DNA of 64,000 nt from Pararhizobium_B sp963760965 (GTDB taxonomy: Bacteria; Pseudomonadota; Alphaproteobacteria; Rhizobiales; Rhizobiaceae): assembly GCA_963760965.1 (NCBI GenBank), contig CAVXEW010000013.1, positions 186,001 through 250,000 on the forward strand. The letters run 5' to 3'. Below, piece by piece: positions 34,745 through 43,477 of the stretch (position 1 is the first letter of the stretch; each line of letters begins with the position of its first letter). Under the pieces are notes generated by a model, which was not told the origin of the DNA, made no database searches, and saw only the letters and a list, made by a program, of their open reading frames with translations. The translations under genes were made by a program, and so were the position numbers.

Positions 34745-35418
34745 TGGCGGGCGTGGTCGTTCGGAACATCGAGCGCGCCGACGCGGACGTCGTGCGTCGC
34801 CTCGGCGAATGCGGCGTCGCCACGGTTCACGAGGCGCAGGGACGAAAGGGCCTGATGGCACCCCGCATCTCGCCGATCTATCCGGGTGCGGCGCTTGCGG
34901 CTTCGGCGGTGACTATCCTCGCGCCACCCGGCGACAACTGGATGCTGCATGTGGCGATCGAGCAGTTGAGGGAGGGCGACATCCTCGTGCTTGCGCCGAC
35001 CAGCCCGTGCACGGACGGTTATTTCGGCGACCTGCTGGCGACGTCCGCGCGGGCGCACGGCGGGCGCGGACTTGTGATCGACGCCGGCGTGCGCGACGTC
35101 GCGGAACTGGCGAGGATGGGCTTTCCCGTCTGGTCGAGGGCCGTCCACGCGCAGGGAACGGTCAAGGAGACGCTCGGCTCGGTCAACGTGCCGGTGGTGT
35201 GCGCCGGTGCCCTCGTCCGCCCGGGCGACGTCATCGTGGCAGACGACGACGGCGTGTGCGTCGTGGCGCGCGAGGAGGCGGCTGCCGTGGCCGGGAAGGC
35301 CGAGGCGCGTATTTCCGTCGAGGCGGCAAAGCGGGAGCGGCTGGCGGCCGGCGAACTGGGGCTCGACATGTACGACATGCGCGGCAGGCTCGCGGCGAAG
35401 GGGCTGAAATATGTCTGA
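34744..35418 (+). CDS. galC: 4-carboxy-4-hydroxy-2-oxoadipate aldolase (GalC/ProA, RraA fold)
   Basis: A 224-residue RraA-like class II aldolase that splits 4-carboxy-4-hydroxy-2-oxoadipate into pyruvate and oxaloacetate. Conserved parts are GVATVHEAQGRKGLM near residue 29, PPGDNWMLHVAIEQLREGDI near 64, GDLLATSARAHGGRGLVIDAGVRD near 95 (substrate-binding Arg and metal Asp) and RPGDVIVADDDGVCVV near 158. It shares a base with the galB stop and its own stop lies 8 bp inside galD. Confidence 0.9.
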   Translation: MAGVVVRNIERADADVVRRLGECGVATVHEAQGRKGLMAPRISPIYPGAALAASAVTILAPPGDNWMLHVAIEQLREGDILVLAPTSPCTDGYFGDLLATSARAHGGRGLVIDAGVRDVAELARMGFPVWSRAVHAQGTVKETLGSVNVPVVCAGALVRPGDVIVADDDGVCVVAREEAAAVAGKAEARISVEAAKRERLAAGELGLDMYDMRGRLAAKGLKYV

Positions 35419-36523
35419 CGCGGCTGCCGAGGCACGGGAGGCCGGCCCTGCGTGCGGAGCCTTTGCCGGGGAGGGCGGCGTCCGCTGCATGTGGATGCGC
35501 GGCGGCACCTCGAAGGGCGGCTATTTCCTGGCCGGAGACCTGCCGGCCGACACCGCGGCGCGCGACGCATTCCTGCTTGGCGTGATGGGGTCTCCGGACC
35601 ACCGGCAGATCGACGGCATGGGCGGCGCCAACCCCCTGACGTCGAAGGTCGCAGTGGTCTCCGGGTCGGAGCGCGAAGGTGTCGACGTGGAATATCTGTT
35701 TCTGCAGGTGTTCGTCGACCGGGCTGTCGTCTCGGACCGGCAGAACTGCGGCAACATCCTCGCGGGCGTCGGACCGTTCGCGATCGAGCGCGGGCTGGTG
35801 GCGGCGGCGGACGGGCGGACCGAGGTTCGCATCTACATGCGGAACACGGGGCAGGTCGCCGTCGCGACCGTCGAGACGCCGGGCGGCAGGGTGCGCTACG
35901 ACGGAGGCGCCCATATCGACGGTGTACCGAAATCCGCCGCGCCGGTGCCGATCGTCTTCCATAACACCGCCGGGTCGAGCTGCGGCTCGCTGCTGCCGAC
36001 CGGCAAGGCGGTCGATACGATCGACGGCGTGGCGGTGACACTCATCGACAACGGCATGCCCTGCGTCGTGCTGAGCGCCGCGGACATGGGCATTTCCGGC
36101 AGCGAGAGGCCGCAGGACCTCGAGGCGAATGCCGGGTTGCGGCAGAGACTGGAGGCGATCCGGCTGAAGGCGGGGCCGCTGATGAACCTCGGCGACGTCG
36201 AGGCCAAGTCGGTGCCCAAGATGACGATGGTTTCCCCGCCGGCCGCGGGCGGCGCAATCTCGACGCGCACTTTCATTCCGCACCGGTGCCACGAGGCGAT
36301 CGGCGTTCTCGGCGCGGTCAGCGTGGCGACCGCGTGCCTTCTGCCCGAGGGTCCCGCCGCCGCCGCCGCCAGGACGGGCAGCGGGGCCGAGCGCAGTCTC
36401 TCTATCGAGCACCCGAGCGGCGAAATGACCGTCGTCGCAAAGTTCGACGAGGCGGGCAGTCTGACAAGGGCAGGGATACTCAGGTCCGCGCGCAAACTTT
36501 TCGACGGATTCGTCTTCGCATAA
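35411..36523 (+). CDS. galD: 4-oxalomesaconate tautomerase (GalD-like, PrpF family)
   Basis: A 370-residue PrpF-family isomerase. The family marks MWMRGGTSKGGYF near residue 27, GGANPLTSKVAVV near 70, CGNILAGVGPFAIE near 114 (catalytic Cys) and LIDNGMPCVVL near 214 (second Cys) are present. In gallate degradation GalD converts the keto form of oxalomesaconate to the enol form used by GalB, and the surrounding galB and galC make that role likelier than the 2-methylaconitate isomerase role of PrpF itself. It ends the operon. Confidence 0.86.
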   Translation: MSDAAAEAREAGPACGAFAGEGGVRCMWMRGGTSKGGYFLAGDLPADTAARDAFLLGVMGSPDHRQIDGMGGANPLTSKVAVVSGSEREGVDVEYLFLQVFVDRAVVSDRQNCGNILAGVGPFAIERGLVAAADGRTEVRIYMRNTGQVAVATVETPGGRVRYDGGAHIDGVPKSAAPVPIVFHNTAGSSCGSLLPTGKAVDTIDGVAVTLIDNGMPCVVLSAADMGISGSERPQDLEANAGLRQRLEAIRLKAGPLMNLGDVEAKSVPKMTMVSPPAAGGAISTRTFIPHRCHEAIGVLGAVSVATACLLPEGPAAAAARTGSGAERSLSIEHPSGEMTVVAKFDEAGSLTRAGILRSARKLFDGFVFA

Positions 36524-36602
36524 GGCCGGCGGCGGCCGCCGCATCGGGCCGGCTTTGCCCGTCGCTTGTCGAGCTATTGGCTTGCTCTATACAAAAATCA
36601 AA

Positions 36603-36620
36603 AATAACGATTTTACAAAT
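36603..36620 (+). promoter_or_regulatory. phn regulon motif, copy before phnW
   Basis: AATAACGATTTTACAAAT, 50 bp before the phnW start. The same 18-mer with one change lies at 48346-48363 between the LysR regulator and the phosphate transporter, in the same orientation. The core ATTT-TAC-AAAT is palindromic, as expected for a dimer-binding site. It stands out as AT-rich in GC-rich DNA. Likely operator of the local LysR regulator; the -10 region may overlap it. Confidence 0.6.
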
Positions 36621-36670
36621 GAACCGCCTCCCCGCAGGATCGTCACGAACCGATCTTGGAGGAAGCAAAA

Positions 36671-37873
36671 ATGGTCGATCGGCCGGCGCACGGCGAGGAA
36701 GGGCGGATGGAAAAACCGCGACTCGGCGAGCCGTATCTCCTGACCCCCGGGCCCTTGACCACGGCGTACGACGTCAAGGAAGCGATGTTGCGCGACTGGG
36801 GCTCATGGGACGGCGACTTCAGGGAGATGACGGCGCGCCTTCGCAGGCGGCTGCTCGAACTCGCGGGCGATACGGCGGGCGAGTTCGACTGCGTACCGAT
36901 GCAGGGCAGCGGTACATTTTCCGTCGAGGCGATGCTCGGCAGCCTCCTGCCGCGGGACGGCAAGGCGCTGGTTCTGATGAACGGCGCCTACGGCAAGCGC
37001 ATCGCGCAGACTCTTGAATATCTCGGCCGCTCCTTCACCGCGATCGACAAGGGCGACTACATGCCGCCGCGCGGTCATGAAGTAGCCGCCGCCATCGATG
37101 CCGATCCGGCAATCACGCACGTCCTCGTCGTGCATTGCGAAACGAGTTCGGGGATTCTGAACCCGGTCCGTGAGATTGCCGAGGTCGTGCACGCCCGCGG
37201 GCGAGGGCTGCTCATCAATTCGATGAGCGCCTTTGGGGCCGTGCCCGCGGGTGTGACCGACCTGACCTACGAGGCGATCGTCTCGTCGGCGAACAAGTGC
37301 ATCGAGGGCGTGCCTGGCTTCGGTTTCGTCATCGCGCGCAAGGGCGTGCTCGAAGCGGCGCGCGGAAACAGCCATTCCCTCAGCCTCGATCTCCATGCCC
37401 AGTGGGAATACTTGAACAGGACGGGCCAATGGCGGTATACGCCGCCGACCCATGTCGTCGCGGCCTTCCTCAAGGCGCTGGAACTGCACGAGGCAGAGGG
37501 CGGGGTCGAGGGCCGGGGCGCGCGCTACACCCGAAACCGCGACGTCCTGGTCGCCGGCATGCGCGAACTCGGCTTCGAGACGCTGCTGCAGGATCAGTGG
37601 CTTTCCCCGATCATCGTCACCTTCTTCAATCCGGCCCATGCGAACTTCGAGTTCGACGGCTTCTACACACGAATGAAACAGAAGGGCTTCATCATCTATC
37701 CGGGCAAGCTGACCGTCGCCGACAGTTTTCGCATCGGTTGCATCGGGCGGATGGACGAGCACGTCATGCGCGAGGTCGTCGAGGCGGCCCGGCAGTCGCT
37801 CGCGGAAATGAACGTGCCCGACGCGGCACCTCCGGCGGCCGCGCTCGAGGAGCGAGCCCGGCTCGCCGCCTGA
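36671..37873 (+). CDS. phnW: 2-aminoethylphosphonate--pyruvate transaminase PhnW
   Basis: PLP enzyme of 400 residues that transfers the amino group of AEP to pyruvate, giving phosphonoacetaldehyde. It has the class V fold: YLLTPGPLTTAYDVKEAMLRDWGSWD near residue 20, CVPMQGSGTFSVEAML near 75, HCETSSGILNPV near 155, and the PLP Lys in SSANKCIEGVPGFGF near 205. GGAGGAAG precedes the ATG at 36671. It opens the AEP operon phnW-phnA-phnY-pbfA, so phosphonoacetaldehyde goes through PhnY and PhnA rather than PhnX. Confidence 0.97.
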   Translation: MVDRPAHGEEGRMEKPRLGEPYLLTPGPLTTAYDVKEAMLRDWGSWDGDFREMTARLRRRLLELAGDTAGEFDCVPMQGSGTFSVEAMLGSLLPRDGKALVLMNGAYGKRIAQTLEYLGRSFTAIDKGDYMPPRGHEVAAAIDADPAITHVLVVHCETSSGILNPVREIAEVVHARGRGLLINSMSAFGAVPAGVTDLTYEAIVSSANKCIEGVPGFGFVIARKGVLEAARGNSHSLSLDLHAQWEYLNRTGQWRYTPPTHVVAAFLKALELHEAEGGVEGRGARYTRNRDVLVAGMRELGFETLLQDQWLSPIIVTFFNPAHANFEFDGFYTRMKQKGFIIYPGKLTVADSFRIGCIGRMDEHVMREVVEAARQSLAEMNVPDAAPPAAALEERARLAA

Positions 37874-37892
37874 CAATCCAAGGGAAACAGGA

Positions 37893-39149
37893 ATGAACCA
37901 GATGTCCCCCGTCGCCGTCTCCGCCAACGGCCGCAGCTATCCCTGGCCTCGCGTGCCGGCGATCGCGATCTGCCTCGACGGCTGCGAGCCGGCCTATCTC
38001 GACGAAGCGATCGCGGCCGGGCTGATGCCGACGCTCGAAAGGATCAGGGAGACCGGCACCGTCCGCTTCGCCCACAGCGTGATCCCGAGCTTCACCAATC
38101 CCAACAACCTGTCGATCGCGACGGGCCGCCCGCCAGCGGTCCACGGCATCTGCGGGAATTACCTCTACGAGCCGTCGACGGGCGAAGAGGTGATGATGAA
38201 CGATCCCAGGTTCCTGCGGGCGCCGACGATCTTCCAGGCATTCTACGACGCCGGCGCTCGCGTTGCCGTGGTGACCGCGAAGGACAAGCTGCGCGCGCTT
38301 CTCGGCCACGGCCTGCGTTTCGACGAGGAAAGGGCCGTGTGCTTCTCCTCCGAGAAGTCGGATACGACGACGCTGGCCGAGCACGGCATAGACAACGCTT
38401 CGGAATGGCTCGGCCGGCCGGTCCCCGAAGTCTATTCCGCCGAGCTCTCCGAGTTCGTCTTCGCCGCCGGCGTTAAGCTGCTGAAGGAGTTCAGGCCGGA
38501 CGTCATGTACCTGACGACGACGGATTATGTGCAGCACAAATACGCGCCGGGCGTTCCGGAGGCCAACGCCTTCTACGAGATGTTCGACCGATACCTCGCC
38601 GAGCTCGACGCGCTCGGCGCCGCCGTCGTCGTCACCGCCGACCACGGCATGAAGCCGAAGCACACCGCCGACGGCAAGCCGGACGTCGTGTACCTGCAGG
38701 ACCTTCTCGACGAATGGCTCGGCAAGGGCGCCGCCCGCGTCATCCTGCCGATCACGGATCCCTATGTCGTCCACCACGGGGCGCTGGGTTCGTTCGCAAC
38801 AGCTTACCTTCCGGAAGGGGCCGACCGTGCCGGCATCGTGGCGCGGCTGGAGGAGGTGGCGGGGATAGACCTCGTGCTCGGAAGGGAAGAGGCGTGCGCC
38901 CGGTTCGAGCTGCCCGAGGACCGCATCGGCGACATCGTCCTGATCTCTGCGGAGAACAAGACGCTCGGTACCAGCGAATCCCGGCACGACCTCGCCGCGC
39001 TCAAGGAGCCGCTGCGCTCGCATGGCGGCCTGACGGAGCAGCGCGTGCCGTTCATCGTCAACCGCGTTCTTCCGGACCTTCCGGATGCGCCGGCGCTGAG
39101 GAATTTCGACGCGTTCTTCTACGCGACCACTGCCGCGGCCAAGGCCTGA
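37893..39149 (+). CDS. phnA: Phosphonoacetate hydrolase PhnA
   Basis: Zn-dependent enzyme of the alkaline phosphatase superfamily, 418 residues, that cleaves phosphonoacetate into acetate and Pi. The metal Asp is in AICLDGCEPAYLDEA near residue 30 and the nucleophile Thr region in VIPSFTNPNNLSIATG near 65. Further metal residues lie in VVVTADHGMKPKH near 247 and HGGLTEQRVPFI near 375. It follows phnW by 19 bp and precedes phnY by 10 bp. Confidence 0.96.
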   Translation: MNQMSPVAVSANGRSYPWPRVPAIAICLDGCEPAYLDEAIAAGLMPTLERIRETGTVRFAHSVIPSFTNPNNLSIATGRPPAVHGICGNYLYEPSTGEEVMMNDPRFLRAPTIFQAFYDAGARVAVVTAKDKLRALLGHGLRFDEERAVCFSSEKSDTTTLAEHGIDNASEWLGRPVPEVYSAELSEFVFAAGVKLLKEFRPDVMYLTTTDYVQHKYAPGVPEANAFYEMFDRYLAELDALGAAVVVTADHGMKPKHTADGKPDVVYLQDLLDEWLGKGAARVILPITDPYVVHHGALGSFATAYLPEGADRAGIVARLEEVAGIDLVLGREEACARFELPEDRIGDIVLISAENKTLGTSESRHDLAALKEPLRSHGGLTEQRVPFIVNRVLPDLPDAPALRNFDAFFYATTAAAKA

Positions 39150-39159
39150 GGGGGGATCG

Positions 39160-40618
39160 ATGGCCGGGGCGGACGCAAGTATCACGGTCAGGCACGAGCC
39201 GATGCGCATAGCCGGCCGCAGGGTCGACGCCGACGACGCGATCGAGGTGCGCTATCCCTACGACGACACCGTCGTCGGGACCGTCCCCGCCGGCAACGCG
39301 GCGCATGCGCGCGAGGCGTTCCGGATCGCGGCGGACTTCACGCCGAAGCTGACGCGCTACGAGCGTCAGAGGATCCTCCTGAAGACGGCGGAGGCACTGG
39401 ATGCCCGCAAGGAGGAGATATCCGACCTCATCACGCGGGAACTCGGTATCTCCAAACAGGATTCGCTCTACGAGGTGGGCAGGGCCTTCGATGTCTTCAC
39501 GCTCGCCGGCCAGGTCCTGATCCACGACGACGGGGAGATCTTCTCCTGCGACCTCACGCCCCACGGCAAGGCGAGAAAGATCTTCACGACGCGCGAGCCG
39601 CTGAAGGCGATTTCGGCGATCACGCCCTTCAACCATCCGCTCAACATGGTCGCGCACAAGGTCGCGCCGGCGGTCGCCACCAACAACTGCGTCGTCTGCA
39701 AGCCGACCGAACTGACGCCGATGACGGCGCTCGTGCTTGCCGATGTTCTCTACGAGGCCGGGCTTCCGCCGGAGATGTTCTCAGTGGTCACCGGCTGGCC
39801 GGCCGACATCGGCGCCGAGATGATCACCAATCCGCATGTCGAGATGATCACATTCACTGGCAGCGTGCCGGTCGGAAAGCTGATCGCCGGCACCGCCGGC
39901 TACCGCCGCCAGGTGCTCGAACTCGGTGGCAACGACCCTCTGATCGTGCTCAACGACCTCGACGACGACGACCTCGCCAGGGCTGCCGATCTGGCTGTCG
40001 CCGGCGCGACGAAGAACTCCGGCCAGCGCTGCACCGCCGTCAAGCGCATCCTCTGCCAGGAGAGCGTCGCCGACCGTTTCGTGCCGCTGGTGCTGGAACG
40101 TGCCAGGGCGATCCGCTTCGGTGATCCGATGGATCCTGCGACCCAGCTCGGCACGGTCGTGCACGAGAAGGCGGCCGCGCAATTCGACGCGCGCGTCTCG
40201 CGCCGCAGCGGAGGCCGGCGCGGAAATCCTCTATCATCCGGGGCGCAAGGGCGCGCTCCTGCCGCCCATCGTCGTCGATCGCGTGCCGCACGGCAGCGAA
40301 CTCGTCATGGAAGAGACCTTCGGGCCGATCGTGCCGATCATCCGGGCCCCCGACGACGACGAGGCGCTGATCGCGCTCTCGAACTCGACCGCCTTCGGCC
40401 TTTCGTCCGGCGTCTGCACGAACGATTACCGGCGGATGCAGAAATACATCACGGGCCTGAGGGTCGGTACCGTCAACATCTGGGAAGTGCCGGGCTACCG
40501 GATCGAGATGTCGCCCTTCGGCGGCATCAAGGATTCCGGCAACGGTTACAAGGAAGGCGTCGTCGAGGCGATGAAGAGCTACACGAACGTGAAGACCTTT
40601 TCGCTTCCGTGGGGCTAG
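39160..40618 (+). pseudogene. phnY: Phosphonoacetaldehyde dehydrogenase PhnY, frameshifted in this sequence
   Basis: NAD-dependent aldehyde dehydrogenase that would oxidise phosphonoacetaldehyde to phosphonoacetate for PhnA. The first frame carries the substrate-channel and cofactor parts (FNHPLNMVAHKVAPAVATNN, ITFTGSVPVGKL, the Glu of LELGGNDPL, and the catalytic Cys in NSGQRCTAVK). It is open to 40698, but homology leaves it near 40195-40203 and resumes one frame over with AAAEAGAEILY and EETFGPIVP to the true end at 40618. Two bases missing from a CGCGC run would explain it. All catalytic motifs survive, so a sequence error is as likely as a real lesion. Confidence 0.85.
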
Positions 40619-40694
40619 GCTTTCCCTTCCGGAGAACTTCCGCGGGCGAGAAGCGGTTGGCGTCTCGCGTCCTTGCGGAGCAGGGTGAGATCGG

Positions 40695-42053
40695 ATGAAG
40701 AGCAGCGACAGGATCGTCCATACGGAAGGCGAGTCCAATACCTCCGCGGCACGTCTCGCCTTTTCGAGCGGGCAACGGGATCCGGCAACGGCCGAACTCC
40801 TGGACCGCGACGCCGAGGCCTTCCTTCACCAGAGCCTCTCGAGCCCATGCGTTTCGACGATCGCGCGGGCCGAGGGCATCTGGATCGAGGACACGGCCGG
40901 CCGCCGCTACATGGACTTCCACGGCAACAGCGTCCACCATATCGGCTACTCCCATCCAAAGCTCGTCGAGGCGATCAAGCAGCAGCTCGACGCGCTGTCC
41001 TTCGCGCCGCGCCGCTTCACCTGCGAGCCTGCGGTGGAACTCGCCGAGACGCTCGGGCGGCTGGCACCGGGCGACCTCGGCAAGGTGCTGTTCACGACCG
41101 GGGGATCGGATGCCATCGAGGTCGCTCTGAAGGTTGCGCGGGCGGCGACCGGCCGCTTCAAGACGGTCTCCTTCTGGGATGCATTCCATGGCGCCGGTTT
41201 CGGAGCCGCGAGCGTCGGCGGCGAGGCGACGTTTCGCTCGCACATCGCCGGCCCGATGATGACGGGCACCGAGCATGTCGCTCCGTTCGCCTGCTACCGC
41301 TGCCCCTACAAGCATGCCGGGCCCGACGTTTGCGGCCTCGCCTGTGCCGACATGGTTTCCTACGTGCTGGAGAAGGAAGGCGACGTGGCCGCCGTCGTCG
41401 CCGAGCCGATGCGGGCGACGCCCTATCCGCCGCCGCCGGGCTTCTGGAAGGCGGTGCGGGCTGCCTGCGACAGGCACGGCGCCCTGCTGATCTTCGACGA
41501 GATTCCGACCGGTCTCGGCAAGACCGGGCGGTTCTTCGCCTCCGAGCACGACGGCGTGGTGCCGGACATCCTCGTGCTCGGCAAGTCGCTCGGGGGCGGC
41601 ATCCTGCCGATTGCCGCCGTGATCGCGCGCCGCGACCTGGACGTCGCCGGGGACTTCGCAATCGGGCACTACACGCATGAGAAGAACCCCGTGACGGCAC
41701 GGGCCGGGCTGACGACGATCGGCATCATTCGCGAGGAGGGGCTCGCGGAGCGTGCCGCCGAGCTCGGCAGCCAGGCGATGGCTCGGCTTTCGGAGCTCAT
41801 GGCGCGCTCGCCGCATGTCGGCGACGTGAGGGGGCGGGGGCTGCTCTTCGGCGTCGAGATCGTCGAGGACCGCTCGACGCGGGCGCCTGCCAGGGAGCGG
41901 GCGGAACGGATCTACTACCGCTGCCTCGCCGAAGGCCTGAGCTTCAAGATCAGTGCGGGCAACGTCCTCACCCTGTCTCCGCCGATGGTCATCCCGCGAA
42001 GCGACCTCGACCGTGCGCTCGAGATCGTGGAACGGGCCATACTGGCCGAGTGA
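40695..42053 (+). CDS. pbfA: (R)-1-hydroxy-2-aminoethylphosphonate ammonia-lyase PbfA-like
   Basis: A 452-residue class III PLP protein in an AEP operon. The PLP Lys is in ILVLGKSLGGGILP near residue 292, the Asp in LIFDEIPTGLGKTGRFF near 265, and the N-terminal region MDFHGNSVHHIGYSHPKL is typical of the subgroup. Known PbfA proteins look like transaminases but eliminate ammonia from (R)-1-hydroxy-2-aminoethylphosphonate to give phosphonoacetaldehyde, feeding PhnY and PhnA. The assignment rests on this context and on resemblance; a plain aminotransferase cannot be excluded by eye. Confidence 0.8.
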   Translation: MKSSDRIVHTEGESNTSAARLAFSSGQRDPATAELLDRDAEAFLHQSLSSPCVSTIARAEGIWIEDTAGRRYMDFHGNSVHHIGYSHPKLVEAIKQQLDALSFAPRRFTCEPAVELAETLGRLAPGDLGKVLFTTGGSDAIEVALKVARAATGRFKTVSFWDAFHGAGFGAASVGGEATFRSHIAGPMMTGTEHVAPFACYRCPYKHAGPDVCGLACADMVSYVLEKEGDVAAVVAEPMRATPYPPPPGFWKAVRAACDRHGALLIFDEIPTGLGKTGRFFASEHDGVVPDILVLGKSLGGGILPIAAVIARRDLDVAGDFAIGHYTHEKNPVTARAGLTTIGIIREEGLAERAAELGSQAMARLSELMARSPHVGDVRGRGLLFGVEIVEDRSTRAPARERAERIYYRCLAEGLSFKISAGNVLTLSPPMVIPRSDLDRALEIVERAILAE

Positions 42054-42094
42054 GTGGGGCGTCGCGCGACAACGAGCATTCGGGGGAAGCGCAG

Positions 42095-43105
42095 ATGAAG
42101 GCCGTGCGAACCGACGAGGAACTGGAGTGCCCGGGCATCGATGCCGGCCTGCGCGCCCGCGGGGTCGAACTGACGACCCTGCCGGACGGCATTTCGGAGG
42201 ACGAGCTGTGCCGGGCGGTCGCCGACGCCGACCTCCTTCTCATGTGCTACACGCCGGTGACGGCTCGCGTGATCGACGCGGCAAAGAGGCTGAAGGGCAT
42301 CGTAAAGTACGGCGTCGGCATCGATGCGATCGACATCCCGTCGGCGATCCGGCGCGGCATACCGGTCGTCAACGTGCCCGAATATGCCGAGGAAACCGTC
42401 GCGGAAGGGGCTTTCGCGCTGATGATCGCGCTTGCCAGACGTTTGCCGGAGATCGGCCGCGCGATGGAGCGCGACGGCTGGATCTGGCCCGGCGGGCGCT
42501 GGCTCGGGCGCGACATCGCCGGATCGGTGCTCGGTCTCGTCGGCTGCGGACGGATCGGACGCAGCATGGCACGGATGGCGGGGCAGGGGTTCCGGGCGAG
42601 GGTGCTCGGCTTCGACCCGAATGTCGACGCGCGCGGGATGGCGGACGCCGGGATCGAGAAGGTCGACGATCTTCGCGGGATGCTCGCCGCCTGCGACTTC
42701 GTTTCCGTCCATTGCGTTCTGAACGACGCGACGCGGGGCCTCATCGGCCGGGCGGAACTGGCCTGCCTGAAGTCCGACGCAATTCTCGTCAACGTCTCGC
42801 GCGGGGCACTGATCGACGAGCAGGCGCTCGTCGAGGCCGTCCTCGGAGGGCGGATCGGCGGGGTCGGCCTCGACGTCTATTCCGACGAACCTCTCGCCCG
42901 CAGAGGCCATCCGATGAGCGCGCTGTTCGGCCGGGACGAGGCGATCCTCTTCCCGCATCTCACCTTCTTCACGCGGGAAGCGATGCAACGGCTGGAGGAC
43001 GACACGCTTGCCCGCTGCTTCGAGGTACTGGAAGGGCGGCCGGTCACCGTGCGCTCCCTCGACCCCCGGTTGAGGGCCCAGAACAGCGGAGTAAGCTTCG
43101 CGTGA
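42095..43105 (+). CDS. D-isomer-specific 2-hydroxyacid dehydrogenase in the AEP operon
   Basis: An NAD-dependent oxidoreductase of 336 residues. The Rossmann motif GLVGCGRIGRSMA lies near residue 148, followed by an Asp (VLGFDPN) that favours NAD over NADP. The catalytic Arg is in NVSRGALID near 232, Glu in DVYSDEPL near 260, and His in FPHLTFF near 287. GGGGGAAG precedes the ATG at 42095. It sits between pbfA and phnS on the same strand. No known AEP step needs such an enzyme, so it may extend the substrate range, for example to a hydroxy-phosphonate. Confidence 0.88.
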   Translation: MKAVRTDEELECPGIDAGLRARGVELTTLPDGISEDELCRAVADADLLLMCYTPVTARVIDAAKRLKGIVKYGVGIDAIDIPSAIRRGIPVVNVPEYAEETVAEGAFALMIALARRLPEIGRAMERDGWIWPGGRWLGRDIAGSVLGLVGCGRIGRSMARMAGQGFRARVLGFDPNVDARGMADAGIEKVDDLRGMLAACDFVSVHCVLNDATRGLIGRAELACLKSDAILVNVSRGALIDEQALVEAVLGGRIGGVGLDVYSDEPLARRGHPMSALFGRDEAILFPHLTFFTREAMQRLEDDTLARCFEVLEGRPVTVRSLDPRLRAQNSGVSFA

Positions 43106-43477
43106 TATCGCACCGGAAATCACGGGCAATAATAGATTTAACTTGAGGTCATATAAACAGAATAGATTTTACTTATCATTTTTTCACACGCAGACTTCGT
43201 ATCGTGAATGGGAGCGGGCATCGGGAAACGAGCCACGGAAGCTTGACGCGTGCCCTGTGAAGACACATCAGGCAAGGGGAACGAATCCATGAAAATCTGG
43301 AAGGCCGTGACCGGCGGAAAGGCACGTCTTGCGGGCCTTGCGGCCGTGCGGACGGGCACTCGCAGCTTCGCGCCGGCCGGCGCCGAAGTCTTGCGGGAAA
43401 CCGTCATCAAGCTGTTACCCAATCGGCCTAGCGATCAACGCGTTGGTAGAAGAACTCAGGTTGGGAAGGACCATGCC
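43106..43477 (+). promoter_or_regulatory. 372-bp leader of phnSTUV with paired motif copies
   Basis: An AT-rich start holds two direct repeats, AATAGATTTAACTT at 43131-43144 and AATAGATTTTACTT at 43161-43174, exactly 30 bp (three helical turns) apart. The second contains GATTTTAC as in the phn motif before phnW. Downstream, an ATG at 43289 with a good ribosome site opens a frame of 63 codons that runs into phnS without a stop. As it would bury the PhnS signal peptide it is probably a leader or chance frame. Confidence 0.5.
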
